The notes: generated by a model from the letters alone, not told the origin. A stretch of 64,000 nt of DNA from JADCRZ01 sp037718865 (GCA_037718865.1 JBBJMP010000018.1:1-64000); one strand, 5' to 3'. Shown: positions 26,554-36,601, counted from the first letter of the stretch. Translations and numbers: made by a program.

Positions 26554-26561
26554 TAAATTTG
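26554..26561 (+). promoter_or_regulatory. Bacteroidota-type -7 box TAAATTTG
   Basis: TAAATTTG fits TAnnTTTG and lies 15 bases before the antitoxin start at 26577, inside the cassette. It suggests this toxin-antitoxin pair has its own promoter. Confidence 0.45.
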
Positions 26562-26576
26562 TAGAAATATGACGAC

Positions 26577-26789
26577 ATGCCCAGTACTTTAAAATATATT
26601 GTTGATGACAGTGGACACAAGACTTCGGTACTAGTGCCTGTGAAAGTTTGGGATGACCTAAATGCTAATTACCAGAGACTGCAGAAAAAGCTGGACATAC
26701 TAAACAACATCAGTGACGGTTTTAATGAAGTGAAACAAACAAAAAACACTGGAAAAAAATTGCAAACTCTCAAAGATTTCCTCAAGTGA
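26577..26789 (+). CDS. Antitoxin-like small protein of a RelE/ParE-type pair
   Basis: The 70-residue protein (MPSTLKYIVDDSGHKTSVLVPVKVWDDL...) has a short N-terminal beta part and a helical, charged tail (QKKLDILNNISDGFNEVKQTK), the usual layout of a Phd/RelB-like antitoxin. It overlaps the next gene by four bases (ATGA type). The family is inferred from the partner. Confidence 0.65.
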   Translation: MPSTLKYIVDDSGHKTSVLVPVKVWDDLNANYQRLQKKLDILNNISDGFNEVKQTKNTGKKLQTLKDFLK

Positions 26790-27150
26790 CAGTTACGGTT
26801 CGCATAACCAAGAGTTTCAAGGCGGCCGTTAAACCACTTCTTAAAAAGTATCCTTCACTTTCTAAAGATTTACTTTCACTGGAGACTGAATTAATATCCA
26901 ATCCTAAACTTGGAATCCCCCTCGGACATAATTCTTACAAAATCAGATTAAAAATTCAGGCAAAGGAAAAGGCAAAAGCGGCGGAGCAAGAATAATTTCA
27001 TTAGTGGAAACCACTTTGATTGGGAAAATAGATATAAAAGAGGAAGATGTAACAGTGAATCTGATTACCATTTACGACAAGGCAGAAACCGCGACCATTA
27101 GCGATAAGGAACTCAAAGAACTTATAAAAGCTTTTCATCGAAATCCATAG
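26786..27150 (+). pseudogene. RelE/ParE-type toxin, frameshifted
   Basis: The start reads VRITKSFKAAVKPLLKKYPSL...GHNSYKIRLKI, typical of RelE-like toxins. The motif that should be SGKGKGKSGGARIISLVET is only restored by a frame change near 26955, after which the protein continues ISLVETTLIGKIDIKEED...ELIKAFHRNP to 27150. As written, the frame ends at 26995 and the toxin is dead. Toxins are often inactivated this way when cassettes decay. Confidence 0.75.
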
Positions 27151-27155
27151 CGCGA

Positions 27156-27355
27156 ACGCACAACCTGGGTTTGCAGCAAGTGGGGCAGGACGGAATAACA
27201 ATCATCTTCAAATCGCTATTGTACAGTGGTTTGGGCAGGACATTATAAATTTGGCATATGAACAAACGATCAACTTTTAGCTATAAATTTAGCAGCAGTT
27301 ATCGGCAGACGGAACACGGATTTCCCCACCTGCTGCAAGCCCTGAACGTTAGCGG
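27156..27355 (+). other. attC-like site of the RelE-type cassette (intact)
   Basis: The left core ACGCACAAC (27156-27164) complements the cassette start GTTGTGCGT (26524). The stem CTGGGTTTGCAGCAAGTGGGGC pairs with CCCCACCTGCTGCAAGCCC, and the site closes at GAACGTTAGCGG (G27348), about 198 bp in all. Confidence 0.82.
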
Positions 27356-27495
27356 TCAGGCTACAAACAACCAAAAAATATGGGTGGACTTAATTTTCCA
27401 CCCTGTAATCAACCATAGTTCCAACCCAAAAACTTCAACAGTGGACATTATTGAAAGTAAATTTGCATATCGTTTCACTTAAACTCAAAATGATA

Positions 27496-27884
27496 TGAAC
27501 AAAAATTTTTCAACTTCGTGACTTGTTTTTGGCTTGACAATTTTTATTGGACTTGTGCCATTAGCATTTACGTTTTCACAAAACGGAACACAACTATTAC
27601 TTGAAACCTCATTCAAGTATTTAGTTTGGTGTGGTCAATCAATTATTCTGCTTCTGCTGCTCTTGACAAAACAGAACATAAGCAAAAATCAACTAATTGG
27701 CTTGACAGCACTTTACCTGCTTGTGCCATTTACGTTTACTTTTACCGCAAATGGTGCTTCCTTTTTAATTTTGAACAATTACACAAGTTCAATTCTGTCT
27801 TGGGCAATAGCAAGTGTATTGTTTGGCAAGCTGTTTTTGTTACTTCGAAATTTTAGAAAAGACCAACCATTGAAAAATTTATGA
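27496..27884 (+). CDS. Small integral membrane protein, early in-frame stop
   Basis: From TTG 27534 the protein has 116 residues and about four membrane segments (FIGLVPLAFTF, YLVWCGQSIILLLLLL, LIGLTALYLLVPFTF and ILSWAIASVLFGKLFLLL). An upstream ATG at 27496 is in the same frame but a TGA (27520-27522) follows after eight codons. So either the TTG is the real start or a sense codon became TGA. It overlaps the LuxR-type gene by four bases, and the pair probably acts together. The family is unknown. Confidence 0.55.
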
Positions 27885-28318
27885 CAGCAAAACGCAAACA
27901 AGAATTACTAATAGCTTTGAGCATTTTTCTAGCATTATGTTCAATTGGGTTTTCATTTGAAGGAACTACTTTTTTATGGTTTTGGCAGAAGTATCCCATT
28001 ATTCCAATATTGTTGCTTTTGTTTGTGTTTATTGCTGTTCGTTATTGGCTAAAACTTGAAGTAGAAAAGCAAAGGCAACACATTCTTTTAGAATATACAC
28101 GTAGTATTAAAACCAAAGAACATACGGATTTTAAAAATCTGTTATCGCAAAGAGAAATTGAAGTGTTAGAGTTGATAAATAGTGGATTGAGTAACAAGGT
28201 AATAGCCGACAAACTATTCATCTCTTTATCAACCGTTAAAACACATATTAACAACATCTACAAAATTTTGGACGTTAAAAGCAGACGGCAAGCAATTGAA
28301 AAAATGAATGGTGGCTAA
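27881..28318 (+). CDS. Membrane-anchored LuxR-type transcription regulator
   Basis: The 145-residue protein has two membrane segments near the N-terminus (LLIALSIFLALCSIGFSF and IIPILLLLFVFIAVRYW) and a C-terminal GerE HTH (SQREIEVLELINSGLSNKVIA and LFISLSTVKTHINNIYKIL). There is no receiver domain. Such a protein may sense the membrane or the small partner and act on nearby DNA. It is the last gene of the cassette opened at G27348. Confidence 0.8.
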   Translation: MTAKRKQELLIALSIFLALCSIGFSFEGTTFLWFWQKYPIIPILLLLFVFIAVRYWLKLEVEKQRQHILLEYTRSIKTKEHTDFKNLLSQREIEVLELINSGLSNKVIADKLFISLSTVKTHINNIYKILDVKSRRQAIEKMNGG

Positions 28319-28330
28319 AAAGCCCGAACC

Positions 28331-29354
28331 GCACAACATTAAGCGTATTGAAGAAAGCCCCCGGATTTAAAGAATGATTTAAAAAATAAAAGAGCCCTGG
28401 AAATTAATACTTCGGGGCTTTTTGCAATACGGTGTTCAGCGACACCGGCTATAATAACGTCTGTGATTTGGGTAAGGTGTTTTGTATTGTTTTTGGGAAG
28501 GTTGCTATATGAATGTACGGTTACCAATCAGGATTTTTGCTTATAGTTAGCTGCATGCTCTGCATAATATCCCCTACCCAAAAACGAACTTTGTTGTTGG
28601 AGAAATAAAATAATTTGTAAGTGTTATGTGGTCTTATTAACAGTAGCATATTTTCTTTTTATTTTGGGAGAACCCCTGTTACGCAGATCTGCCACATCTA
28701 CCAGGCAGCCATTGTGATAAATCAATGTTTTTATTAACTCCATATGCCCTTGCCCACATCGGGGCAGCGTGAGATGTCTTTGCCGGTTTGCAGCAGCAAT
28801 CGTAATGCCGCCGGTATGTGTATCCGTGGCATAGGTGCAGGTAAGCGCAGTTGGGCACATACTGCTGCTATACGCTCCATTTTATTTTTAGCATGCAGGT
28901 AGCCTGCATGCCGGATCTTTACAAAACCTTTGGGTAAGATGTGCTGCTCAAAGCGACGCAAAAATTCCGGATGGGTAAGCACCATTACGTTTTGCTTATT
29001 GCCATCTGCATAATCTTTGTAACTAAAACTGATGTGGCTGTTATCTATCTGCAATATCCTGTGGGCGGTAATGGCAACCTTGTGGGTATAGCGGCCAAGA
29101 TATTCTATTATTTGTGCCGGCCCGCCAAAGGTCGCTTTGGCATACACATTCCACTTCTTTTGACCTACAGTGGCAAGTATGTTTTCCACTGCCTGGCTGT
29201 CTGTATATTTTAAACTTCCCTTAGCTATATACTTTCTTAGGGCAGTTAAAAAATAGCCCTTGTATATTTTTTCCATGGCTCTGCGGGGAAACAAAAAAAG
29301 GCCATTGGCTCTCCTTTCTTTTATCCATTTACCAGCGCCATCCATACCTCCGCC
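28331..29354 (-). mobile_element. Truncated IS91-type copy in an attC-like site
   Basis: It appears identical to 16370-17393 and stops at tacctccgcc, where a cassette junction (ACGTTGGGCGC, G29357) begins. On the other side it abuts CCGC, part of an attC left core. So a whole attC stem was replaced by the IS fragment. The cassette start (GTTAGCGG) and the bases here (CCGC then ACAAC) agree for only four bases, so the original core is not intact. Confidence 0.75.
28734..29354 (-). pseudogene. IS91-family transposase, N-terminus missing
   Basis: The remnant matches the C-terminal 207 residues of the protein at 16773-17894 and lacks the zinc-binding region and HUH motif. It is not functional. 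Confidence 0.85.
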
Positions 29355-29370
29355 ACGTTGGGCGCAAGCG
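29355..29370 (+). other. attC 3' end only; cassette junction G29357
   Basis: ACGTTGGGCGCAAGCG is all that remains of this site. GTTGGGCGC complements the left core GCGCCCAAC (31406-31414) at the far end of the same cassette. Confidence 0.6.
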
Positions 29371-29399
29371 TTTCGCCGGTTCAAAATATCATATCGTCT

Positions 29400-30656
29400 G
29401 GGTGCATTTAAAATTGTCGCTATCCGTTTAAGCGGCCTCTTTAATCAATTCTACTACTTTCCCCCACTGTTTATTCATTGATAACACTCTTAGATTTAGC
29501 ATATTTTGAGCGCCGTTGTTAGTCCATCTTTGCCCCGATTGTTTCATCCGCTTTTGCACTACTGTTCTGTGTGCTGATTCTATTGCACCCGACCCTATTA
29601 TACCGGCACCTGTATTTTTATAGCATTGGTAATCCATTCTATAAGCATTGCTGGTATAATAATTAATCAGTGATAGTGCGTCCCGGCTTTCACTATCTTT
29701 TCGTTTTATGTTTTTGATAACCGCTGTCACTTTACTTTGTAATAACAGTTCTTTTTGTTTTTCTGTCCATTTTTTCAGCTTCGCTTCATCAGTAAAAATA
29801 GTATTGGCAAATTGATGCAGGTGTTCACAAACATGATAATAGTCCAGTATGGATACGGCTAGCGGATAGGCATCTTCTATCCAGTTTTTTATCCATGTTC
29901 CCCCATCAGCAATAAATACCAATCGCTTCCCCAATCTGCCATACGACTCTATTAACGTATCCATATGGCTGGTAAAATCCTTATGGTTTCCCAGGTGGGC
30001 TACGTATTGTGAATGCCTTATCCAGCTTGAGTTCCCGTTAGGGTCAATGCAAGAGTCGCTCGTAAACATCCTGCCCACTTTTACTTCCTTCCAACCTTCA
30101 TCCCGGGTTAACAGCATAGAGCCGTCTGCTTCCACATACAACACTTCGCCTTTCTTTACCGGTTCTAACGACCGGCAAACATTTACTTCCTTTTCAGCTA
30201 ACTTGCCGTAGCAATCTGTTACCAGATAAACCTGGGAGGTACTCACTTGTATATCTATAAATTTTTCCAGCACCTCATTGCATCTTTGATAACAATCCAT
30301 CTGGCCAGCATACACCAATAGTTCCTGCAAATGAGGACTTATTTGAAAACCATTCGCACCATTACTAAAACTATGGGTTTTATTTATACTGACTTTCCCA
30401 AATTTGGTGAGTGTTTTTTTTTACGCCTGTCGGCCGGTACGTCACTTATATTTGCTTCCAAGACTGACCTGCCCAGGTCCCGCCATATTTTCTCAAACTC
30501 TTTTTCGTAGTCGTAAAAATTATCAATTTTATTTAAGGCTTGTAATTCTGCATACCGCTTTTGCGCTAAGGCAATGAAATTGGCTTCCGTCATGGGTTGG
30601 TAGATTTGGTTTGCCAAATTTAGCCATTTTTTTATGCGACAATTTTAAATGCACCC
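29400..30656 (-). mobile_element. ISKra4-like element with 20-bp perfect inverted repeats
   Basis: GGTGCATTTAAAATTGTCGC at 29401-29420 and its complement at 30636-30655 are perfect. Flanks TATCGTCT (29392-29399) and TATCGCCT (30657-30664) look like an 8-bp target duplication with one later change. The element sits in the leader of the UPF0175-DUF3368 cassette, between the junction and the first gene. Confidence 0.85.
29428..30617 (-). CDS. ISKra4-like transposase, two frames joined at an A9 run
   Basis: The first frame (30617-30384) gives the N-terminal part (FYDYEKEFEKIWRDLGRSVLEA, then DRRKKK). The conserved frame continues KFGKVSINKTHSFSNGANGFQISPHLQELL and, from 30330, YVEADGSMLL, FIADGGTWIK, ILDYYHVCEHLHQF and GSGAIESAHRTVVQKRMK to 29428. 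A -1 shift at the nine-A run (30415-30423) joins them, so programmed slippage is plausible, although a simple mutation cannot be excluded. Assignment to ISKra4 is from memory of the GAIESAHRTVVQKRMK region. Confidence 0.75.
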
Positions 30657-30696
30657 TATCGCCTTTACTACAGGAATAATTTCTTACTTTTGAATT

Positions 30697-30924
30697 ATGC
30701 TAACAGTGACGCTTAACATACCTGACAATATCGACGTTGACAGCAATGAAATTACTATGCTTGTCGCTACCAAATTATATGATCAAGGCAAGCTTTCTCT
30801 TGGACAGGCGGCAGAATTGGTTGGCTTGACCAAACGGACTTTTGCGGAACTATTGGGTCGTTACAATGTTTCGATATTTAATTATCCCTCATCTGACATT
30901 GCCCGAGACGTTTCCAATGCATAA
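30697..30924 (+). CDS. UPF0175-family antitoxin-like protein
   Basis: The 75-residue protein (LTVTLNIPDNIDVDSNEI, then LSLGQAAELVGLTKRTFAEL with an HTH) fits UPF0175, a family usually paired with a DUF3368 PIN-like toxin. It overlaps the next gene by eight bases. A TACTTTTG box at 30685-30692 lies so close to the ATG that the transcript could be almost leaderless. ISKra4 has displaced whatever lay further upstream. Confidence 0.85.
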   Translation: MLTVTLNIPDNIDVDSNEITMLVATKLYDQGKLSLGQAAELVGLTKRTFAELLGRYNVSIFNYPSSDIARDVSNA

Positions 30925-31372
30925 AATTATTATATGTGACACCAGTTGTTTTATTGTTCTGACAAATATTAGTGAACTTGATTTATTGCAAAAGGTTTAC
31001 GCACAAATTGTGACAACGCCGGAAGTATTAGATGAGTTTGGCGAAACCCTTCCACAATGGGTTATCATTGAGCGAGCAGTAAACTACCAGCTGCAACAGG
31101 TTTTGGAATTGCAGCTTGACAAAGGGGAATCCAGTGCTATTGCATTAGCAATTGGGACACCTGGATGTACAGTTATACTTGACGACATCAAAGCAAGAAA
31201 AGTGGCTGAAAAGCTAGGACTTGATATCACCGGCACTATTGGAGTGATAATAAAAGCGAAGCTCAAAGGAATTATTCCCTCAATAAAGCCCTTAATTGCC
31301 AAAATAAAAGCCACGAACTTTAGATTAACTGAAGACATTGAAAAGGAAGCCTTAATTACAGCAGAGGAATAA
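30917..31372 (+). CDS. DUF3368 PIN-like toxin
   Basis: The 151-residue protein begins at ATG 30917 (HKIIICDTSCFIVLTNISELDLL), giving the first PIN aspartate. Later motifs are VTTPEVLDEFGE (acidic), LDKGESSAIALAI and VILDDIKARKVAEKLGL, followed by TGTIGVIIKAKLKG. This is the usual DUF3368 order and suggests an Mg-dependent RNase. The earlier ATG at 30842 is inside the UPF0175 gene and is not the likely start. Confidence 0.85.
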   Translation: MHKIIICDTSCFIVLTNISELDLLQKVYAQIVTTPEVLDEFGETLPQWVIIERAVNYQLQQVLELQLDKGESSAIALAIGTPGCTVILDDIKARKVAEKLGLDITGTIGVIIKAKLKGIIPSIKPLIAKIKATNFRLTEDIEKEALITAEE

Positions 31373-31405
31373 AATCGCGGGAAGCTTTACATGCAAGACA
31401 CGCCA

Positions 31406-31414
31406 GCGCCCAAC
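31406..31414 (+). other. attC left core of the UPF0175-DUF3368 cassette
   Basis: GCGCCCAAC complements the cassette start GTTGGGCGC (29357). The rest of the site is replaced by an IS110 remnant that begins at the next base, as at 12733. Confidence 0.65.
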
Positions 31415-32031
31415 CGTGCATCCTATGTACCTTAGGGTGATTGAGACAAGTTAATATGGTAGGCTTTGGATATAAATTCTTTTGAAAGAGAAAGATTTAT
31501 ATTAAATAAACCTTTCCCCTTCGCAAGTGTATTTTTTCCTTATTTCAAATATATTCATTTTTTTTAAATCAACATACCCAGCATCCTATGAGTAGTCACA
31601 TAATTTTGTAGTGAGGCAAAATAAGTGCTACAGTTCTCTGTTACTTTTTGTTGATTTTTACACTTAGTCCCGATGGTTGAGGAGTGGTGTAAAACAGGCT
31701 GCTACAGTCTTTGACGAAGAAAATCTCTCGCCATTTGATTATGCTGCGATAACAACTTTTGTTTAGTAGTCAACCTGCCGTTTTATTTATGGTATGTTGC
31801 TGAAAAAATATTTTCTTGATTAAAAAGGGAGCCTGCTACAGCCTTAGCGACAGTATCTCACTTACATGCAAGGTTTAGTAGTCAGGCTCCCGGTTATTTT
31901 ACGATGCCATATTCGTACTGCTGCCGGGAATGGTTCTTAAGAGATAGTAGTTGGTTTTATAGCGTTGCTCTCTCATCATCTTACGAATGGCATTGCTGAT
32001 GCTTAATAGCTCTTTTCTCAGGAATTCCATT
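31415..32031 (-). mobile_element. IS110 (second type) remnant with internal deletion
   Basis: From 31415 the sequence runs parallel to 12733 onwards with many changes (about 480 bases of 3' non-coding DNA). It then covers the last few codons of the transposase, skips about 320 bases and shows a middle piece (31930-32030). It is cut by an IS1595 fragment. No gene survives. Confidence 0.75.
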
Positions 32032-32516
32032 TTCTACATGACCACTAAGAAGATGTTTGCCGCTGCTTGCCATTGCCTCCTGTGCCTTTCGTTTAAACAA
32101 CCAGGAAGATTTTTGATTGATGCCGTATTCATTAGCCAATTCTATGGTTGACATTCCTTTTTTGCGCACAGAGATCCGAAAGTTAATCCCAAAAGCCTTC
32201 AGCAGCGGGATCTTCATCTTGTGAAACAATGTGTGTGCTGTGACAGATTCATCATACCCGCACTGTGTACATCGCAAATGAAACCGAGTCTTGCCTTTGC
32301 AGCTTTTCTTCCCATTGCAATTGCGGCATCGATAACCGTCATTCCATTTTAAATCAAACAGATACTGCCTGCAATCATCTTCACTTGTAAAGAACTTATT
32401 AAACTCACTAATGGTGATTCCCTGAAACATACTCAAATATTTAGTACAAATATACTAAATTTATTAGCTAAGGTCTATTTCTTATCTTCGCTTTGCGCTC
32501 TATCTGGATAACCCTA
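32032..32516 (-). mobile_element. IS1595 5'-end fragment
   Basis: It appears identical to the first about 485 bases of 7507-8493, from its TAGGGTTATCC end at 32516 to codon 137 (GHVE), where the IS110 remnant begins. The partial transposase frame (32436-32032) is not functional. Confidence 0.85.
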
Positions 32517-32914
32517 TTGTTATTAATCTAACCATTTTTGCCCCATCGATCCTAGTCCTTAATAATGGGTATTGAGCCCTAATTGTTATATGGTCACCAA
32601 GGGAAAAAAACGGCAGTGGATTATATCCGCCCATGGGTAGTTAACCCTGACGAAAGATTAATGCGCCACTGCCGATGGTTAGGTTTATTCACACAAAATT
32701 GTGGATTGTAAAAGAAAAAAAGTAACAAAAAAAGAAAAGTAGTAATAGTACCACATCTTTAAATTATTATTAAATACAAATCTAAAGGACGTATTAGTTA
32801 GCTGGAATTTCAAGCATATTGTTAACCTAGACAAGATTCGTGGCTACAATGGTATTAATTATCAGTTAGGATACAACATGATAGAAATTCGAACGCCAAA
32901 AGAAATAATTAATT
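32517..32914. other. Intergenic stretch with one 9-bp inverted repeat
   Basis: No gene is supported. CGGCAGTGG at 32611-32619 and CCACTGCCG at 32666-32674 form a perfect inverted repeat around 46 bases. It may be the end or core of an unrecognised element. The cassette start expected for the next gene (GTTGGGCGC) is absent, so the cassette's 5' end was lost here. Confidence 0.4.
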
Positions 32915-33124
32915 ATGAAAACACAAACCTTTCAACCGGTTGACAACATGGTTAAGAAAATGCGGCAAATTAGGGATGAGATAAGCAATGAAATAAAAGA
33001 CATGACATTCGAGGAAGAACGTGCTTATCTGGATAATCTGTTAGACCCTGAAGTGCAGCAAGCCAGCGCCCAACCTGGCATTGCTGAAAGTGGGGCGGAC
33101 TATACATCATCAACTGACGGATAA
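32915..33124 (+). CDS. Small hypothetical cassette protein
   Basis: The 69-residue frame has a helical N-terminal part (VKKMRQIRDEISNEIKDMTFEEERAYLDNLL split around charged residues), similar in style to small antitoxin-like proteins that often precede PIN or Fic toxins. The last 20 or so residues (from QASAQPG) are encoded by the attC-like site itself. No partner gene follows. Function unknown. Confidence 0.5.
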   Translation: MKTQTFQPVDNMVKKMRQIRDEISNEIKDMTFEEERAYLDNLLDPEVQQASAQPGIAESGADYTSSTDG

Positions 33125-33199
33125 AATGGGGAGCAATTGCTCATTAATCATCTTTTAGAATGCCAATTCCCCGCCTTCAGCAATACCTAGCCGTTAACA
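33065..33199 (+). other. attC-like site overlapping the 3' end of a small gene
   Basis: Left core AGCGCCCAAC (33065-33074), stem CCTGGCATTGCTGAAAGTGGGGCGG pairing with CCCCGCCTTCAGCAATACCTAG in pieces, closing at CCGTTAAC (G33193). At about 135 bp it is shorter than most. Confidence 0.75.
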
Positions 33200-33696
33200 C
33201 GACATTGACGCTGCTGGCAGTCACCCTGTGAATGATCGCAGTTGTGTTCAGTCCGGACGCCGAAGTGAAGCCTACTGGCATAAAAATATTCACAGAGTAA
33301 AATGAGAGAGCATAAGAAAAGGATAGTTCAGGTGAGCCGGGCGCGGAGGCGAGGGAAACTTGTTTATCAAAGCCGAAGCGCCCGGCTCACCCGGTGAAGT
33401 TACCCACTATTTTTTGCAAATTCAATTTTTCGAGTACCGTATTAACCTCGTAAAAGAAAGGTGATTTAACCCGTAGTCAACCCAACGGCAACATAGTTAT
33501 GTGCAAGATGAAGTGGTCCGTCCTGACCAGGAAAAATAACTTCGCCAATCGGAAATTAGCGAAATTATTTTTCCTTACACAACCGCTTGCACCCTGATCA
33601 GCAGCGTCAACGTCGGTTAACATGGTATTACCGAAAGCGGCGTATCACGCTGATATTTTAAATAACTTTAGGCCGCCTTCGGTAATACCCGACACG
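33194..33696. repeat. Protein-free 503-bp cassette, copy 3
   Basis: It appears identical to 2982-3484 and 3485-3987, about 30 kb away, and is again bounded exactly by GTT junctions. Its attC-like site is 33615-33702. The absence of any change between distant copies points to recent movement or to gene conversion. Confidence 0.82.
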
Positions 33697-33854
33697 TTAT
33701 GCGCCACCATATTTGCATCATTCATTCGGTGCGAGGTTATGGGACAAAGATAAACAGCAGAGTGCCCGTGAATCAATTTTTTCAAATCTGAATTAATTGG
33801 AGAGATGAGTAAATGAATGAGTAGGATTTTTATCAATGCTACATTCTGCGGACA

Positions 33855-34226
33855 AACTCACTCCGATACATTTCCAATCAGCTTTAGTTGAGAGACCTAA
33901 ACGGTCGAATAAATTTTGTAGTGGCTCCAAATAATGTAATATAAAAAGTGTGACAGTGTGCCCACTCCGATGCATTTGTTTTCCAATCAGCTTTAGTTGG
34001 GCGGCTTGGGCGGAGGAATAAATTTGTACCGGTTCCAGAAATGTAATATAAAAAGTGTGACAGTGTGCCCACTCCGATGCATTTGTTTTCCAATCAGCTT
34101 TAGTTGGGCGGCTTGGGCGGAGGAATAAATTTATACCGGTTCCAGAAATGTAACATAAAAAGTGGGACAGTTTGCCCACTCCGATACATCTGTTTTCAAT
34201 CGGCTTTAGTTGGGCGGCTTGAGCAG
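33855..34226. repeat. 107-bp minisatellite, about 3.5 units, filling a cassette
   Basis: The phrase ACTCCGATRCAT recurs at 33860, 33964, 34071 and 34178, giving a 104-107 base period. Each unit carries TTAGTTGGGCGGCTTGGGCGG-like and TGTACCGGTTCCAG segments. The unit is not a multiple of three and frames on either strand drift, so it is not coding. It lies between junctions G33696 and G34590. The remaining part of the cassette (34227-34395) shows nothing else. Confidence 0.75.
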
Positions 34227-34395
34227 TTGAATTTTGCTGGGCAGGTATTCAGATATTAATAGGTACGTACTGATCACAGCCATTAATTGATAAGTTTACT
34301 AAATATTTCTACATTCCGTTGTTGCGAAACCCGGACAAAGAAATCAATCCAAATCTTTTTACCCTGGTTGTGCAAAATACTTAACGAGGAATGGC

Positions 34396-34597
34396 GGCGC
34401 ATAACCCTGCATTTAAAAAATTGGGGCAGACGTAATCCGTGATTGAGCTTTGGATCATTATTCAGCAATAGTTCCAGCGGACGGAATTATTTTGAACTTT
34501 TGGAATATATTTGAGCAATAAATCAATTTTGAGCATTTGTTAGCCGGGCCGACGAACATGAAATGCCCCAACTTTCTAAATGCGTACACGTTATGCG
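34396..34597 (+). other. attC-like site of minisatellite cassette 1 (intact)
   Basis: The left core GGCGCATAAC (34396-34405) complements the cassette start GTTATGCGCC (33696). The stem CTGCATTTAAAAAATTGGGGC pairs in pieces with GCCCCAACTTTCTAAATGC, and the site closes at ACACGTTATGCGCC (G34590). Confidence 0.82.
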
Positions 34598-34659
34598 CCA
34601 CCATTTTGTCGACATTCATCAGGTGCTAGACATGAACGGCAAACCCTAACAGAGTGCCG

Positions 34660-35130
34660 GCTCAGATAGATTGTTTTTTAAATTATCCTTATTTGGGTGG
34701 CTTCGTCGGATGAATAAATTTGTACCGGTTCCAAGAATGTAGCATAATAAATGTGACAGTTTGCCCACTCCGATACATTGGTTTTCAAATTGGCTTCTGT
34801 TGGGCGACTTCGACGGACGAATAAATCTTTGCGCGTTCCAAGGTTGCAACATAAAAGTGTGACCGTGAGCCCACTCCGATACATTGGTTTTTCAATCGGC
34901 TTTAGTTGGGCGGCTTCAGCGGAACCAATAAGTCTGTACCGGTTCCAGCAATGTAATATTAAAAGTGTGACAGTGTGCCCACTCCGATACATTGGTTTTC
35001 AAATTGGCTTCAGTTGGGCGACTTCGACGGACGAATAAATCTGTACCGGCTCCAGCAATGCAATATAAAAAGTTCGACAGTGTACGCACTCCGATACATT
35101 GGTTTTCCAACTGGCTTCTGTTGGCGGCTT
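34660..35130. repeat. 107-bp minisatellite, about 4.4 units, filling a second cassette
   Basis: ACTCCGATACAT recurs at 34767, 34873, 34981 and 35088 (106-108 base spacing). Units are 80-90% alike by eye and related to those at 33855-34226 and 51090-51240. This cassette (opened at G34590) has no gene. Confidence 0.75.
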
Positions 35131-35314
35131 GAACGATAGAATATGTCTATGCTCCTATCAGGTTGGCAAAATACTTTTAATGCTGAATGGCGGCGCATAA
35201 CCTTGCATTTAAAAAATTGGGGCCGGACGTAAGCCGTGGTTGAACTGTGGATCATTATTGGGCAATTGTTCCGGCGGACGGAACAATGTTGAGCATTTGG
35301 AATATATTTGAACA

Positions 35315-36601
35315 CACTACTGTCCGGTACAATTTATTAAAAAAACGGGAAATGTAATGCTACAATGGTTTTTGGCTATTTTAATTATTTGACGATTTGA
35401 ACTTAAAGTTGATTTTTTGCTATTAGATTTAGCAATGAATCAGGACAAATACATTTTCTCACAGTTATTTGAAATAATTTATTGGTATGATTTTGATCTG
35501 TGTGTAAAACGATATCGTGGTAATAGTGGTGTGAAAAGCTTTACATGCTGGGAACAATTTTTAGTAATGAGCTTTGCTCAATTCAGCTATAGAGAAAGTT
35601 TAAGAGATATAGAATATTGTTTAGAAAGTATAGGATCTAAATTATATCATTGCGGAATTAAAACTCGTATTACAAAGAGTACTTTATCAGATGCCAACAG
35701 AGATAGAGACTGGAAAATATATGCCGATTACGCTCAAATTTTAATCAAGCAGGCAGTACCGTTATATAAAGGTGAGAATAAATTAAGCGAAGAATTGCAA
35801 ACTTTGATTTATGCCTTCGACAGTACAACGATTGATTTGTGCCTTGAGCTTTTCCGGTGGGCTAATTTCCGAACTACAAAAAGTGCAGTGAAATTACATG
35901 TGCTTTTAAACATTGATGGTTCTATCCCTGAGTTTATTAGTATAACTGATGGCAGCGTTCATAATGTGAAGATTTTAGATCAGCTGAATTATAAGCCAGG
36001 CGCGTATTACTTGTTAGATAAGGGATATGTCTCTTACAAAAGATTATATAGAATCGAAGTAGAAAAGGCTTTTTTTGTAACGAGAGCAAAAGAAAATATG
36101 GCTTATGAAGTGACAAAGATTAAAAGGACTTCTGTAAGAGCGGGAATTATAAAAGATGAATTAGTTCAACTAACTGGCTACTATGCAAAAAAGGGATATC
36201 CGAAGATAATCAGAAGAATTGAGTATGCAGATAAAGTGAGCAATCAAAAATTGGTATTCTTAACTAATGATCTTAATATTAAATCCTTCACCATATCAAG
36301 GTTGTATAAGGAGAGATGGGGTGTTGAATTATTTTTTAAATGGATCAAGCAGAATTTACGGATTAAAAAGTTTTACGGAAATAACGAAAATGCAGTAAAA
36401 GTACAGATCTGTATGTGAGTATTTAATAATCGCGATTCTTAAAAAGAAATTAAATTTAAAGCCGAGTATGAATCAGATATTGCAAATATTAAGTATTAGC
36501 TTATTCGAGAAAACGCCTATAAAAAGCTTGTTCAAAAAGGAAAATACTAATATTATTAGCAATCAGCAATTCTTATTCTGAAAATCTACCGGACAGTAGT
36601 G
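35315..36601 (+). mobile_element. IS4-family element with 9-bp target duplication, in an attC loop
   Basis: The ends CACTACTGTCCGGTA and TACCGGACAGTAGTG are a perfect 15-bp inverted repeat. The 9-bp duplication ATTTGAACA is at 35306-35314 and 36602-36610. The element is 1287 bp. Confidence 0.88.
35417..36418 (+). pseudogene. IS4-family transposase, frameshifted near the C-terminus
   Basis: The 333-residue frame has FDSTTIDLCL, LDKGYVSYKRLY and the Y-R-E-K signature in YKERWGVELFFKWIKQNL. It ends early at QICM; the conserved end (EYLIIAILKKKLNLKPSMNQILQIL) continues in another frame to about 36579. About two bases are missing near 36405. The catalytic part is complete, so loss of activity is likely but not certain. 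Confidence 0.8.

Noticed and set aside
27258..27482. A 74-codon plus-strand frame across the site ending at 27348
   Set aside because: It runs through the attC-like stem and the junction and has no protein-like character.
33855..35130. CRISPR interpretation of the 107-bp repeats
   Set aside because: Whole units are alike with no repeat-spacer division, so this is a minisatellite.
33884..35315. Several overlapping 60-128 codon frames on the minus strand over the 107-bp repeats
   Set aside because: The period is not a multiple of three, frames change from unit to unit, and there is no start or ribosome-site logic; they are by-products of the repeat.
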